A stretch of 36,411 nt of DNA from a bacterium (GCA_017396695.1 JAFQLC010000020.1:1-36411), one strand, 5' to 3'; numbered from the stretch's first letter, positions 22,791-32,153 are shown. The notes: a model not told the origin generated them from the letters alone. Program-made: numbers and translations.

Positions 22791-24890
22791 ATGGGGAAAC
22801 TTGCAGAATTATTGAAAAATAATGACATAATTCTTGCTATCGGTTTGGTTGTAATCGTCCTAATGATGATTATCCCTATTCCTGCGCAATTTCTCGATTT
22901 ACTCCTCACTTTAAATATTTCATTATCTGTTTTAATACTTCTTGTTTGCTTGTACACAAAAGAGCCTCTTGAATATTCCTCATTCCCCACGATTATCCTC
23001 ATTGCAACACTTTTCAGGCTCGGTTTGAATGTCACAAGTACAAGACTTATTCTACTTTTTGGCGACGCTGGCGAAGTTATTGAAAGTTTCGGCTCATTTG
23101 TTGTCGGCGGGAATTATGTTGTCGGCTGCATTATCTTTGTTATCCTTGTAATTATTAACTTTATGGTAATTACAGGTGGTGCTGGCCGTGTTGCTGAAGT
23201 TAGCGCTCGTTTTACATTGGATTCCATGCCAGGTAAACAACTTTCAATTGACGCCGATTTGAACGCAGGGTTAATTGATGAAAAAGAAGCAAAAGCCCGC
23301 CGTAAAAAACTAGAAAGAGAAGCAGATTTCTATGGAACTATGGATGGTGCTTCAAAATTCGTTAAAGGCGATGCCACTGCAGGGCTAATTATTACCGTCA
23401 TCAACATAGTTGGTGGCTTAATAATTGGTATTATGCAACTCAAAATGGAGCCTTCTGCTGCGGTTTCAACATACACAATTTTAACCGTTGGAGATGGCCT
23501 TGTTTCACAAATCCCAGCGCTTATTATCTCAACTGCAACAGGTTTGATTATAAGCAGATCTTCAGGCAGCGAAAAATCTCTTTCGGCAGATATCACAACA
23601 GAAATGTTTTCAAGCCCAAAAGTAATGTTTTTAGTTGCGGGCTTGCTTCTTGTTATGGGAACTGTTCCTGGTATGCCAACTATTCCATTTTTCTTGGTTG
23701 CGGCAGCTCTTGGCGGATATGGTTGGTACAAACGAAACGCAGACATTGAAGAAGTCAAACAAGAGGAAATTAAAAAAGTTGAAGAACAAACAACTCAAGC
23801 AGTTGCTAAAAAACGTAAAAAAGCAACAAGAGAAAGTGTTATGGAGCTTCTTAATATCGAAACCCTTGAAATTGAAATTGGTTACAGGCTCGTAAGCTTG
23901 CTTGATGTTCAAAGAGGAGGCGACCTGCTTGAGAGAATTGGGCAAATCAGAAGACAAACTGCAATTGATTTCGGCATAGTGCTTCCTTCAATTAGAGTTA
24001 GAGACAATCTTCAACTTGCACCAAACACATATCAGGTAAAATTAAAGGGTGTTGCACTTGAATCTGGCGATGTATATCCAGACAGAAGTCTTGCAATGAA
24101 TTCTATGGGCGGAGAAGATAATCCGAATATCATGGGGATTAAAGCAATCGAACCAGCATTTCATCTGCCTGCAATATGGATTGAAGAAAAGGATAAGGAA
24201 TATGCTGAAATGGTGGGCTACACTGTCGTTTCAGCTTCTGCTGTTATCTCAACTCACTTAACAGAGCTTATTAGAAAAAATGCAGCGGATATTTTAACCC
24301 GCCACGATATAGCGCAACTTATTGAAAACCTCAAAAAAGAAGTTTCAGAAGATTACGTAAATGACCTTATGAAAGATGTTGCAACATCTGATGTTCAACA
24401 AGTTATTCAAAATCTTCTTCGTGAAAAAGTATCTGTTCGAGATTTAAGAACAATTCTCGAAACAATAAGCTTGGAAATCAAGAAAAACAGAAACCCAAAT
24501 TACTTAACAGAACAATGCAGGTTGGCACTAGCTAGAAACATTGCAAACCAAAATTTATCAGACACTGGCGAACTTCTTGCAATTACACTCTCTCAAGAAG
24601 TTGAACAAGTTATAGCACAAGGTATAAACCCAGACGGCGAAAGCCTTACACTTGACCCAGATTTTGTTAAACAACTTATGGATAGTCTTAATTTTGAATT
24701 TGAAAAAGCAATTCAACAAACAGGTTCTCAACCTGTCATCTTATGCTCATCGCCTATCAGAATGATTTTTAGGAAATTAATAGAGCGAACATATCCACAA
24801 ATTGCTATAATGTCGTATAATGAAGTAACAAACAATATTAAAGCAAGATCAATCGGCACAATTAAAGTTAATATGAGTTCAATAATGTAG
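22791..24890 (+). CDS. flhA: Flagellar export gate protein FlhA
   Basis: FlhA forms the nonameric ring that accepts chaperone-substrate complexes and couples export to the proton gradient. The 699-residue protein has about eight membrane helices in residues 1-320, including FPTIILIATLFRLGLNVTSTR and the conserved cytoplasmic loop GKQLSIDADLNAGLI. A charged linker (330-360) leads to the four-subdomain cytoplasmic part. Length is typical. AGGAAG lies about ten bases before the ATG. It is transcribed with flhB. Confidence 0.97.
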   Translation: MGKLAELLKNNDIILAIGLVVIVLMMIIPIPAQFLDLLLTLNISLSVLILLVCLYTKEPLEYSSFPTIILIATLFRLGLNVTSTRLILLFGDAGEVIESFGSFVVGGNYVVGCIIFVILVIINFMVITGGAGRVAEVSARFTLDSMPGKQLSIDADLNAGLIDEKEAKARRKKLEREADFYGTMDGASKFVKGDATAGLIITVINIVGGLIIGIMQLKMEPSAAVSTYTILTVGDGLVSQIPALIISTATGLIISRSSGSEKSLSADITTEMFSSPKVMFLVAGLLLVMGTVPGMPTIPFFLVAAALGGYGWYKRNADIEEVKQEEIKKVEEQTTQAVAKKRKKATRESVMELLNIETLEIEIGYRLVSLLDVQRGGDLLERIGQIRRQTAIDFGIVLPSIRVRDNLQLAPNTYQVKLKGVALESGDVYPDRSLAMNSMGGEDNPNIMGIKAIEPAFHLPAIWIEEKDKEYAEMVGYTVVSASAVISTHLTELIRKNAADILTRHDIAQLIENLKKEVSEDYVNDLMKDVATSDVQQVIQNLLREKVSVRDLRTILETISLEIKKNRNPNYLTEQCRLALARNIANQNLSDTGELLAITLSQEVEQVIAQGINPDGESLTLDPDFVKQLMDSLNFEFEKAIQQTGSQPVILCSSPIRMIFRKLIERTYPQIAIMSYNEVTNNIKARSIGTIKVNMSSIM

Positions 24891-24900
24891 GGATTAATGT

Positions 24901-25512
24901 ATGGAAGAATTAATTAAAAGCGCAAAAGATTTTAGAATTATACCAAACGTGATTGAATGCTCTGCAATCTGTACGGTTTCAGGTATTAAAGGTGAAAAAT
25001 TAAGTCTAGAACTTGATTTGGATGAAGGAAAAATAAAAGACAACTACATTAACGGAGAAACTGTTGAAGTTTTTGGCTCAACAGAAGAAGGGCTCATATA
25101 TTTCAAAGGAAAAATTATTGGCGCAAAAGGGAATACTGTTGAGCTCGCAATCCCTACCGACTTTACCAAAGTTCAAAGAAGAGAATATTCAAGAATTGAA
25201 TTTGACGGCGAAGTTGAAATCAAAGAAGATGGCATAAAAACTCGCCCTGTAGATATTTCTGCGGGTGGAATTAAATTTATATCAACCGAAAATTTAATTA
25301 TTGGAAAATCATACAACACTACAATTAAATTAAAAAATAACTTAGATATTAACTGTGAAACCGTGCCAATCAGAACATATCAAACAGAAGCAACAAGAGG
25401 CAACTTTATTATCTGCTCAAAATTCAAAAACTTAAAAAGCATAGATAGGGTTGCAATAGTTCAATACACATTCAAACAGTTAATGGAATTAGAAAACAAA
25501 TTAAATGGCTAA
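24901..25512 (+). CDS. PilZ-domain protein (YcgR-like c-di-GMP receptor)
   Basis: Probably a c-di-GMP-dependent effector on the flagellar motor. The 203-residue protein has an N-terminal beta-rich domain (about 15-90) like the YcgR N-terminal domain, then a PilZ domain. The c-di-GMP motifs are intact: RREYSR (93-98, RxxxR) and DISAGG (118-123, DxSxxG). It begins ten bases after flhA. Its end overlaps the next gene by eight bases. YcgR/DgrA-type proteins beside flagellar genes act as motility brakes in other bacteria; I infer the same role here. Confidence 0.88.
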   Translation: MEELIKSAKDFRIIPNVIECSAICTVSGIKGEKLSLELDLDEGKIKDNYINGETVEVFGSTEEGLIYFKGKIIGAKGNTVELAIPTDFTKVQRREYSRIEFDGEVEIKEDGIKTRPVDISAGGIKFISTENLIIGKSYNTTIKLKNNLDINCETVPIRTYQTEATRGNFIICSKFKNLKSIDRVAIVQYTFKQLMELENKLNG

Positions 25513-25936
25513 AGGTGTACCAAGAAAATTTTATAGGAAAAAACTTGCCCTTTTATTTGGGTCAACTGCTGCAATTTGTTTTTCTTTTGTTGCTGTTGCA
25601 AACCATATAATTGTTAGTGGCCTAAACATTGGAGTAGAGCTGATTACTTTTATCCTTAAGCTTTCTATTCCATCAGCAATTGTTCTTGGCTATATTGGGT
25701 ATTTGATTGGAATTGTGCTTGAAACTAAACCTAAGAAAAGAAAAAGCATCATAAATAATTTCCAAACTATGGGAGACCCTAGTGCGTACCAAATAAATAG
25801 CATATTCTCTGCATCGCCAGAAGGTGAAGAAAACGCAGAAGCAATACCTTCAATGTTTAGCGAAGGTGAACAGACGATAGGCTCAATGTTTGGCGCACCT
25901 CAAGAAAGTGACCCAACCACAATTGGAGGTGTTTAA
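25505..25936 (+). CDS. Small two-helix membrane protein of the flagellar operon
   Basis: I do not recognise this 143-residue protein. It starts with a basic segment (AKGVPRKFYRKK), has two hydrophobic helices (about 14-33 and 44-67) and ends in a soluble tail of about 70 residues rich in Ser, Glu and Gly, with two similar pieces (IPSMFSEGEQTIG and IGSMFGAPQES). Both ends of the tail should be cytoplasmic. It overlaps the PilZ gene by eight bases and the kinase gene by one base, so it is translated with both. A structural or sensory accessory role in motility control is possible but unproven. Confidence 0.7.
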   Translation: MAKGVPRKFYRKKLALLFGSTAAICFSFVAVANHIIVSGLNIGVELITFILKLSIPSAIVLGYIGYLIGIVLETKPKKRKSIINNFQTMGDPSAYQINSIFSASPEGEENAEAIPSMFSEGEQTIGSMFGAPQESDPTTIGGV

Positions 25937-27543
25937 TGAGGCTTGATATTAAAAATTGGGTGCACGAAAAAAAACTAACGACATATTTTACTTTTCTAAG
26001 TATTTCAACAATTATCCCTATTATTATCTTAATTTGGTATTTCTTTAACCACTTTATGGATATCGTAATTAAAGATAATGCTCAAAACATTGAATCTTTT
26101 AATAATTCAATGTCTGACATTATTTTGCAAGGTTATGCAGAGGGCAAAAAGAAAAATGATATTTCAAATATGCAATCTGTTGTTTCAATGCTGCAAAAAA
26201 CAAAAGTTTTGCAATATGTTTATATTATTGATAAAAGCGCAAATAAAATTATCTGGGCGCACGATGGGAATATAAATATTGATGCCGGAAGCGCATTAGA
26301 GCAAAAAATTCTCGAAATGCAACTTGAACAAAAGAGTCAAGAAGTTGTAAAAGAATATGGTAACAAAGAATATATTAGAATGGCGTTTATTTCTGGAAAT
26401 AAAAAATCACAAGAAATGAACATTGTTATTTGGCAAGTTTATCTTGCGTTTGTGCTCTTTGTTTTGCTTGGCGGTGTTTCAGGAATTTTACTTGGAAGAT
26501 ATTTGAAAGACCCTCTTGATAACTTAACTCAAGGTATCAAAAGATTCGGGGAAGGTGATTTTGAATATCGACTTAAAAGAACACCTTTTAAAGAATTAAA
26601 TGAAATTGTAAACTCATACAACAAAATGGCGGAAGAGCTTGTTGGTTTGTATAATTCATTAGAAGCAAAAGTAATAGAAAGAACCGAAGCACTTGAGCTT
26701 GTGAACCAAGAATTAAAAGAAACTCAAAGTATGATGGTGCACTCTGAAAAAATGCGCTCCCTAGGTGAACTTGTTGCAGGGATTGCGCACGAAATTAATA
26801 ACCCAATTAACTTTATTTACGGAAATATGGTGCATTTTGAAAATTACACAAAAGATATTTTTGAGTTAATTGAAAAATATGAAAAAGCCGAATCGCTCTT
26901 GCCTGAAGAACAGAAAAAAGAAATCAAAGAGTATAAAGATGAAATTGATATAGAATTTCTTAAAAGTGACCTTGTTGATTTAATTAACAGTTGCCGAGAA
27001 GGTGCAGACAGAACAAAAAATATTATTCTAGACCTTAAAAACTTCTCGAGACTTGATGAAACAACACTCACACAATTTGACATTCCAAAAGAAATTGAAA
27101 CAACTTTAAACATTTTACATAACAAATTCAAAAACAGAATAGAAATAGTAAAAAATTATGCAGAAGATTTGCCAAAAATCGAAGCATACGGAAGACAATT
27201 AAACCAAGTGTTTATGAATATTTTAGATAATGCGATTTATGCAATCAAAGAAACAGGAACAATCACAATCAATGCTTCACTTTTGCCAAATAAAGAATAT
27301 GTTGTAATAGATATCATTGACACAGGCGTAGGCATTGAAGCAGATGACCTAAAAAAAGTTTTCGAACCATTCTATACAACAAAACCTGTTGGCGTTGGCA
27401 CAGGGCTTGGAATGTCGATTGCGTATAAAGTTATAACTTCCCATGGCGGAAACGCTGACATCACGAGCGAAGTTGGAAAAGGAACAAAATTTACAATCGT
27501 CCTTCCAATAGCTCAACATAAGGAACTACTTGATGAAATATAA
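25936..27543 (+). CDS. Membrane sensor histidine kinase
   Basis: Two-component kinase of 535 residues. It has membrane helices at about 15-37 and 165-187 enclosing a periplasmic sensor of about 125 residues (no familiar fold recognised), then HAMP (about 188-240), a coiled coil, HisKA with phosphorylated His285 in AGIAHEINNP, and an HATPase with the N box (NQVFMNILDNA), G1 DTGVGI (462-467), FEPFYTTK and G2 GTGLGMS. About 60 charged residues (about 305-355) are inserted in the dimerisation region. GGAGGT precedes the ATG, which overlaps the previous stop. The next gene, overlapping by 11 bases, is its likely response regulator. Confidence 0.92.
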   Translation: MRLDIKNWVHEKKLTTYFTFLSISTIIPIIILIWYFFNHFMDIVIKDNAQNIESFNNSMSDIILQGYAEGKKKNDISNMQSVVSMLQKTKVLQYVYIIDKSANKIIWAHDGNINIDAGSALEQKILEMQLEQKSQEVVKEYGNKEYIRMAFISGNKKSQEMNIVIWQVYLAFVLFVLLGGVSGILLGRYLKDPLDNLTQGIKRFGEGDFEYRLKRTPFKELNEIVNSYNKMAEELVGLYNSLEAKVIERTEALELVNQELKETQSMMVHSEKMRSLGELVAGIAHEINNPINFIYGNMVHFENYTKDIFELIEKYEKAESLLPEEQKKEIKEYKDEIDIEFLKSDLVDLINSCREGADRTKNIILDLKNFSRLDETTLTQFDIPKEIETTLNILHNKFKNRIEIVKNYAEDLPKIEAYGRQLNQVFMNILDNAIYAIKETGTITINASLLPNKEYVVIDIIDTGVGIEADDLKKVFEPFYTTKPVGVGTGLGMSIAYKVITSHGGNADITSEVGKGTKFTIVLPIAQHKELLDEI

Positions 27544-28543
27544 AATATTAATTGTTGACGACGAACAAGACAACTTAGATTTAATGTATAGGACAATGAG
27601 ACGCGAATATGAAATAGAACGCGCATCAGGACCTCTTCAAGCACTTGAAATATTAAAAAGCAACCAAGATTTTTCACTTATATTTTCTGACCACAAAATG
27701 CCAGATATGGACGGCGTTGAGTTTTTGAAAAGAGCAAGTGAATTTGTGCCACACGCAGTTAAAATATTGGTTACAGCATACACGGACTCAAGAATTTTGA
27801 TTGATGCAATCAACAATGCAAAAATTTATAGATACATCAAAAAACCATACGCACCGGAAGAATTGCTTTATGTTGCAAAAACTTGCGCAGAATATTATCA
27901 ATTAAAAGTTGATAACGAAAAACTTATTGCAGACCTAAAAGAATTATTCGGCGGAACAATAAAAGCAATCACAGAAGCACTTGATGCTAAAGACCAATAT
28001 ACCGCAGGAAGAAGCAGAAGAGTAACATTCTATGCTTCAAAACTTGCTCAAAAACTTGGTTTTTCAAATTCTGAAGCAGGTAAAATTGAACTTGCAGGGC
28101 TTTTGCATGATATTGGTATGATTGGCGTAACAGAAGAAATTTTACACAAAACAGAACAATTAACCCCTCAAGAATTTAACGAAATAAAGCGACACGTGTT
28201 CCACAGTATAAAAATCTTAGAAGACATCAAACAACTCGAAGGGGTCGTGGAAATAATTAAATATCACCACGAACACTATGACGGAACAGGCTACTCATTC
28301 GGCCTAGAAGGCGAAGAAATTCCTATCGGTTCAAGAATAATAGCAATTGCAGATGCATTCGATGGCATTTTATCAAACAGAGCGTATAGGCAAAAAGCCT
28401 CTCTTGAAGAAGCGCAAGCCGAACTAAGAGAACTTGCAGGCACTCAATTTGACCCAAAATTAATTGAAGTGTTCGAAGAAATTTTACCTGAACTTGAATC
28501 AGGTCTAACAGAAATTGAGAGTCCGAACATTTTTGAGAAATAA
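27533..28543 (+). CDS. Response regulator with HD-GYP domain
   Basis: 336 residues: a receiver domain (phospho-acceptor Asp53 in FSDHKMPDMDG) and an HD-GYP domain (about 140-330), which in other proteins degrades c-di-GMP. HD is present (LLHDIG, His192-Asp193), as are His221, HHEHYDG (245-251) and AIADAFDGI. Two positions differ from consensus: the usual YTxGHSxRV reads YTAGRSRRV (Arg160 for His), and GYP reads GYS (253-255). Activity or metal content may differ. I chose ATG 27533, eight bases after AAGGA; a TTG at 27530 is less likely. It overlaps the kinase gene by 11 bases and ends the unit. Confidence 0.9.
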   Translation: MKYKILIVDDEQDNLDLMYRTMRREYEIERASGPLQALEILKSNQDFSLIFSDHKMPDMDGVEFLKRASEFVPHAVKILVTAYTDSRILIDAINNAKIYRYIKKPYAPEELLYVAKTCAEYYQLKVDNEKLIADLKELFGGTIKAITEALDAKDQYTAGRSRRVTFYASKLAQKLGFSNSEAGKIELAGLLHDIGMIGVTEEILHKTEQLTPQEFNEIKRHVFHSIKILEDIKQLEGVVEIIKYHHEHYDGTGYSFGLEGEEIPIGSRIIAIADAFDGILSNRAYRQKASLEEAQAELRELAGTQFDPKLIEVFEEILPELESGLTEIESPNIFEK

Positions 28544-28565
28544 ACGCAAGTAAAATTGAAATTAA

Positions 28566-28596
28566 AAAAATACCGCCCGAATTGAGCGGTATTTTT
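28566..28596. terminator. Bidirectional terminator between HD-GYP gene and tsf
   Basis: An 11-base stem (AAAAATACCGC / GCGGTATTTTT) with a nine-base loop lies between the converging genes. It has A and T runs on both sides, so it can end transcription from either direction. Confidence 0.88.
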
Positions 28597-28614
28597 ATAC
28601 TTTATAAATTATGA

Positions 28615-29493
28615 TTAACCTTTAATTTGGTTCATAACTTCGTCAGCAAAGTTTTCGTTTCTTTTTTCAAGACCTTCGCCAAGAACGTATCTTTCAAATT
28701 TAACGATTTCAGCTTTACCAGCAACTAAACCTTCGATAGTAACATCTGGGTTTTTAACAAATGCTTGTTCAAGTAAGCATCTTTGTGCCATAAGTTTATT
28801 TACTCTGCCTTCAACGATTTTAGCTCTGATTGCTTCAGGTTTTTTAGCTAAATCTTCTTTGCCCATTTCAATTCTTGTTTCTTCTTCAATAACTTCAGCA
28901 GGAATTTCAGCTCTTGAAACAAATTCAGGAGCGCAAGAAGCGATATGTAAGCAGATATCTTTTGCTAATGTACCATCACAATTTGCTTCAGCTAAGCATT
29001 TAACTTCAAGTAAAACACCGATTTTACCATTGTGGATGTAGCTTTCAACACAGTTGCCATCATCGTAGCGAACAAATCTTCTGATAGTGATTTTTTCGCC
29101 AATTTTAGCGATTGCTGCTTTAACAACTTCTTCAACAGTTGTTCCGTCAATGCTAGTTGCATTTAATGCGTCAACATCTGCTGGGTTTGTATCTAGCACA
29201 ACTTTTGCAATTTTATCAAGAAGCGCTTTGAAGTCTTCGTTTTTTGCAACAAAGTCTGTTTCACAGTTGATTTCAACAAGAGCGCCACGTTTTCCTTCAA
29301 CCACTGAACCAACAAGACCTTCAGCAGCAATTCTGCCCATTTTCTTGTCAGCTGACGCAATGCCTTTTTGTCTCAAAAGTTCTTGAGCACGTTCCATATC
29401 TCCTTCAGCTTCAACTAACGCTTTTTTAGCATCCATCATGCCAGCGCCTGTTAAATCACGGAGTTCTTTAACCATTGATGCTTTTATTTCCAT
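28615..29493 (-). CDS. tsf: Elongation factor Ts
   Basis: Nucleotide exchange factor for EF-Tu. The 292-residue protein has the N-terminal UBA-like domain (LRDLTGAGMMDAKKALVEAE) and the EF-Tu contact motif NCETDFVAKN near residues 77-86, plus the two core repeats. Length is typical. AAAGGAGAT precedes the ATG. It lies 18 bases downstream of rpsB, the near-universal order, and shares a terminator with the opposing HD-GYP gene. Confidence 0.97.
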   Translation of the reverse strand: MEIKASMVKELRDLTGAGMMDAKKALVEAEGDMERAQELLRQKGIASADKKMGRIAAEGLVGSVVEGKRGALVEINCETDFVAKNEDFKALLDKIAKVVLDTNPADVDALNATSIDGTTVEEVVKAAIAKIGEKITIRRFVRYDDGNCVESYIHNGKIGVLLEVKCLAEANCDGTLAKDICLHIASCAPEFVSRAEIPAEVIEEETRIEMGKEDLAKKPEAIRAKIVEGRVNKLMAQRCLLEQAFVKNPDVTIEGLVAGKAEIVKFERYVLGEGLEKRNENFADEVMNQIKG

Positions 29494-29511
29494 TGTTATC
29501 TCCTTTATTAA

Positions 29512-30282
29512 TTACGCTTTAACTTCTTCAGCAACTTCTTCTGCGTTAGCATCAGCAGCAGTAATTTTTTCAATTTTACCTTCAGTTGCTTTGTTTGCTC
29601 TTAATTTTTTACCTTCAATAATTGCATCTGCTAATTTTGAAGCAACTAATTTGATTGAACGAATTGCGTCATCATTACCAGGAATTAAGAAGTCAATTCC
29701 ATCTGGATCTGCGTTTGTATCAGCAAGACAAATTACAGGAATGTTTAATTTGTTAGCTTCTTTAATTGCAATAAGTTCTTTCTTTTGGTCAACCACAAAT
29801 AAAATGTCAGGCATACCTTTCATATCTTTGATACCGCCTAATGTTTTTGAAAGTTTTGATAATTGACGGTTAAATTGAGCAACTTCTTTTTTAGTGTATT
29901 TAGCTGCAACGCCTGAGTTCATAAAGTCTTCAAGTTCACGAAGCTTGTTAACTCTAGCTCTGATTGTTTCGAAGTTAGTCATCATACCACCTAACCAACG
30001 ACGGTTAATGTAGTATGAACCAGCTCTTTTTGCTTCTTCAGCAATAACATCTACTGCTTGTTTTTTAGTACCAACAAAAACTACATTTTTGCCTCTTGCA
30101 GCATATTCACGAACAATGTTGTAAGCCGCATCAAGCATATCTGAAGTTTTTCTGATATCTAAAATATAGATACCATTTTTAGCACCAAAAATATAAGGTT
30201 TCATTTTTGGGTTCCATTTTTGGGTTTGGTGTCCGAAATGCATTCCTGCATCAAGTAATTCAACTAATGTTGCTGTTGCCAT
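29512..30282 (-). CDS. rpsB: 30S ribosomal protein S2
   Basis: Late-assembling 30S protein that binds S1 in many bacteria. The 256-residue protein has the conserved [47 protein letters not shown] and [13 protein letters not shown]. An acidic, alanine-rich tail follows the core. AAAAAGGAGAA precedes the ATG. It heads the rpsB-tsf unit; a structured leader and a promoter lie upstream. Confidence 0.97.
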   Translation of the reverse strand: MATATLVELLDAGMHFGHQTQKWNPKMKPYIFGAKNGIYILDIRKTSDMLDAAYNIVREYAARGKNVVFVGTKKQAVDVIAEEAKRAGSYYINRRWLGGMMTNFETIRARVNKLRELEDFMNSGVAAKYTKKEVAQFNRQLSKLSKTLGGIKDMKGMPDILFVVDQKKELIAIKEANKLNIPVICLADTNADPDGIDFLIPGNDDAIRSIKLVASKLADAIIEGKKLRANKATEGKIEKITAADANAEEVAEEVKA

Positions 30283-30309
30283 TTTATTCTCCTTTTTTCT
30301 CTAACACTG

Positions 30310-30365
30310 AAGGAAATTTTCTATCTTAGGCTTGACTGGTATAAAACCATACGAATAATTTCCTT
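30310..30365 (-). promoter_or_regulatory. Structured rpsB leader, possible autoregulatory element
   Basis: A perfect nine-base inverted repeat (AAGGAAATT 30310-30318 with AATTTCCTT 30357-30365) encloses 38 bases that contain a second hairpin, TGGT-ATAAA-ACCA (30337-30349). It lies in the predicted 5' leader of rpsB, 27 bases before the start codon. Leaders that bind S2 are known in other bacteria; no match to a specific family is claimed. Confidence 0.45.
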
Positions 30366-30372
30366 ATTTAAT

Positions 30373-30400
30373 ATCGTAATATAAACATATGAGAATGCAA
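30373..30400 (-). promoter_or_regulatory. Promoter of rpsB-tsf
   Basis: On the minus strand TTGCAT (30395-30400) and TACGAT (30373-30378) are 16 bases apart. Transcription would start just upstream of the structured leader. Confidence 0.5.
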
Positions 30401-30441
30401 ATCACTATAAAATATAGATTTTAATTACGCCAATAGAAAAA

Positions 30442-30470
30442 TTGAACTTTCAAAATATTTATAATATAAT
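30442..30470 (+). promoter_or_regulatory. Promoter of leuA
   Basis: TTGAAC (30442-30447) and a consensus TATAAT (30465-30470) are 17 bases apart, with a start predicted near 30477, about 24 bases before the ATG. It is back-to-back with the rpsB promoter. Confidence 0.65.
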
Positions 30471-30500
30471 CCCAATTAACTAGAAATATTGGAATTATCA

Positions 30501-32015
30501 ATGAAGCAACCATTTTTTTATGACATTACACTAAGAGACGGAAACCAATCACTTAAAAAACCTTGGGACATAAAAGAAAAAGAATATGTTTTTAATATTT
30601 TATGCGAACTTGGAGTTCAAGCAATTGAAGTTGGCTTTCCAGCATCTTCTGAAATGGATTTTGAGGCTTGCAAGCTTCTTGCACAAAAAGCACCAAACAA
30701 CATTGTAATTTCAGGGCTAGCTAGAGCAGTTAAAGCCGATATTGCTCGTGCAGCAGAAGCAATTAAATATGCAGCGAAACCAAGAATACACACTTTTATT
30801 ACACTCAGCCCATTCCATATGGAACATGTGTTAAATAAAACCCCAGATGAAACAAGAAAAATTGCAGTTGAAGCCGTTAAATATGCTGTTCAAGAAATTG
30901 GCGAAAGTGGCGAAGTGCAATTTTCAGTTGAACATTTTGGAGACTGCGGAGAGAATTTAGATTTTGTAATTGAAACTTTAAAAGACGTGGTTGAAGCAGG
31001 TGCCGCAACCATTAACCTTCCAAACACAGTTGAAAGATACCGCCCAATGCGCTTTTTAAATATGGTTGAAAGAGTGCGAGAAGCACTACCTGAGCATGTA
31101 ATAATTGCAGTTCACTGCCACAATGACCTCGGTATGGCAACTGCAACCACTGTTGAAAGTTATTTCAAGGGAGCAGTTCAGCTTGAATGTTCATTAAACG
31201 GACTAGGCGAAAGAACAGGAAACACAAACTTATATGAAGTTGCAATCGCACTCCATAATTCAGGAGTTGAAGTTCCTTTGAACTTGGGAAAAATCTATGA
31301 AACTGCAATCGATATAGCACATGCATCAAATGTAAAAATTCACGAGAAAGCACCGCTAATTGGTTCAGACTCACTTGCTCATAGAAGCGGTATTCACCAA
31401 GACGGCGCGCTCAAAACAAAGGATATGGAAATGGGAGCATATCGCCCAATCAATCCAACACTTATTGGTAGAAATGATAGCGAAAAAATTGCATTCACAA
31501 GTCAATCAGGCAAAACCGCAATATTTGAAATTGTAAAATCACAAGGTTACCCAATTACAATCAAAGAAGCTATCAGAATTTCGCACAAAGCAAAAGAAAT
31601 GGCAGAGCTTATTGGTGAAGTAAACACAGAACAAATTATTTCACTCTATATCAACTATGTGCTTGATGTTAAAGGTAAATTTGACTTTATTGATTTTGAA
31701 AAGAAATCAGAAAATAAATATGAACTTAAATTCATGTATGAAAACAACTTGTATCACCCAGAAGGTAGTGGCAACGGCCCTGTTGCATGTTGCCTTGATG
31801 CACTTAAAAACGCAGGTTTTGAGCAAAAACTTGTTCACTACGAACAATTTGCTCTTGATGAAACATTGCTTGGCTCATCATCTCGTGCAATGAGTGTAAT
31901 ACACATGGAAAAAGATGATACAAAAGAAGAAATTATTGCTCGTGCAGTTGATTCTGACACAGCAAGAGCAAACGTTAAAGCAATCTTTAATGCAATGAAT
32001 TTAATTTATCAATAA
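30501..32015 (+). CDS. leuA: 2-isopropylmalate synthase family protein
   Basis: Predicted first committed enzyme of leucine synthesis: condenses acetyl-CoA with 2-oxoisovalerate. The 504-residue protein has an HMGL-like TIM barrel beginning YDITLRDGNQS (metal ligand Asp13), HCHNDLGMATA (metal His pair), NGLGERTGNTNLYE, and a C-terminal domain (about 380-504) like the LeuA regulatory domain with GNGPVACCLDALKNAG. The DGNQS start and the VEHFGDCGENLDFV region differ from E. coli LeuA, so homocitrate or citramalate synthase activity cannot be excluded. I chose ATG 30501 over an in-frame TTG at 30489. The gene stands alone, between rpsB and rpoB. Confidence 0.8.
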   Translation: MKQPFFYDITLRDGNQSLKKPWDIKEKEYVFNILCELGVQAIEVGFPASSEMDFEACKLLAQKAPNNIVISGLARAVKADIARAAEAIKYAAKPRIHTFITLSPFHMEHVLNKTPDETRKIAVEAVKYAVQEIGESGEVQFSVEHFGDCGENLDFVIETLKDVVEAGAATINLPNTVERYRPMRFLNMVERVREALPEHVIIAVHCHNDLGMATATTVESYFKGAVQLECSLNGLGERTGNTNLYEVAIALHNSGVEVPLNLGKIYETAIDIAHASNVKIHEKAPLIGSDSLAHRSGIHQDGALKTKDMEMGAYRPINPTLIGRNDSEKIAFTSQSGKTAIFEIVKSQGYPITIKEAIRISHKAKEMAELIGEVNTEQIISLYINYVLDVKGKFDFIDFEKKSENKYELKFMYENNLYHPEGSGNGPVACCLDALKNAGFEQKLVHYEQFALDETLLGSSSRAMSVIHMEKDDTKEEIIARAVDSDTARANVKAIFNAMNLIYQ

Positions 32016-32050
32016 ATATTTAAAAATATTAAATATTAATCAGACATCGC

Positions 32051-32078
32051 TTGACTAGAAATCTTTAGCAAGTATGAT
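32051..32078 (+). promoter_or_regulatory. Promoter of rpoB-rpoC
   Basis: TTGACT (32051-32056) and TATGAT (32073-32078) are separated by 16 bases, about 75 bases before rpoB. This fits a dedicated promoter, because no rplJL operon precedes rpoB. Confidence 0.65.
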
Positions 32079-32153
32079 TGATTAAGTTAAACTAGCGTGA
32101 CTGCGCTTCTAAAATTAAATTTGATTATTAGAACACATATTAGAGGTATTTGA

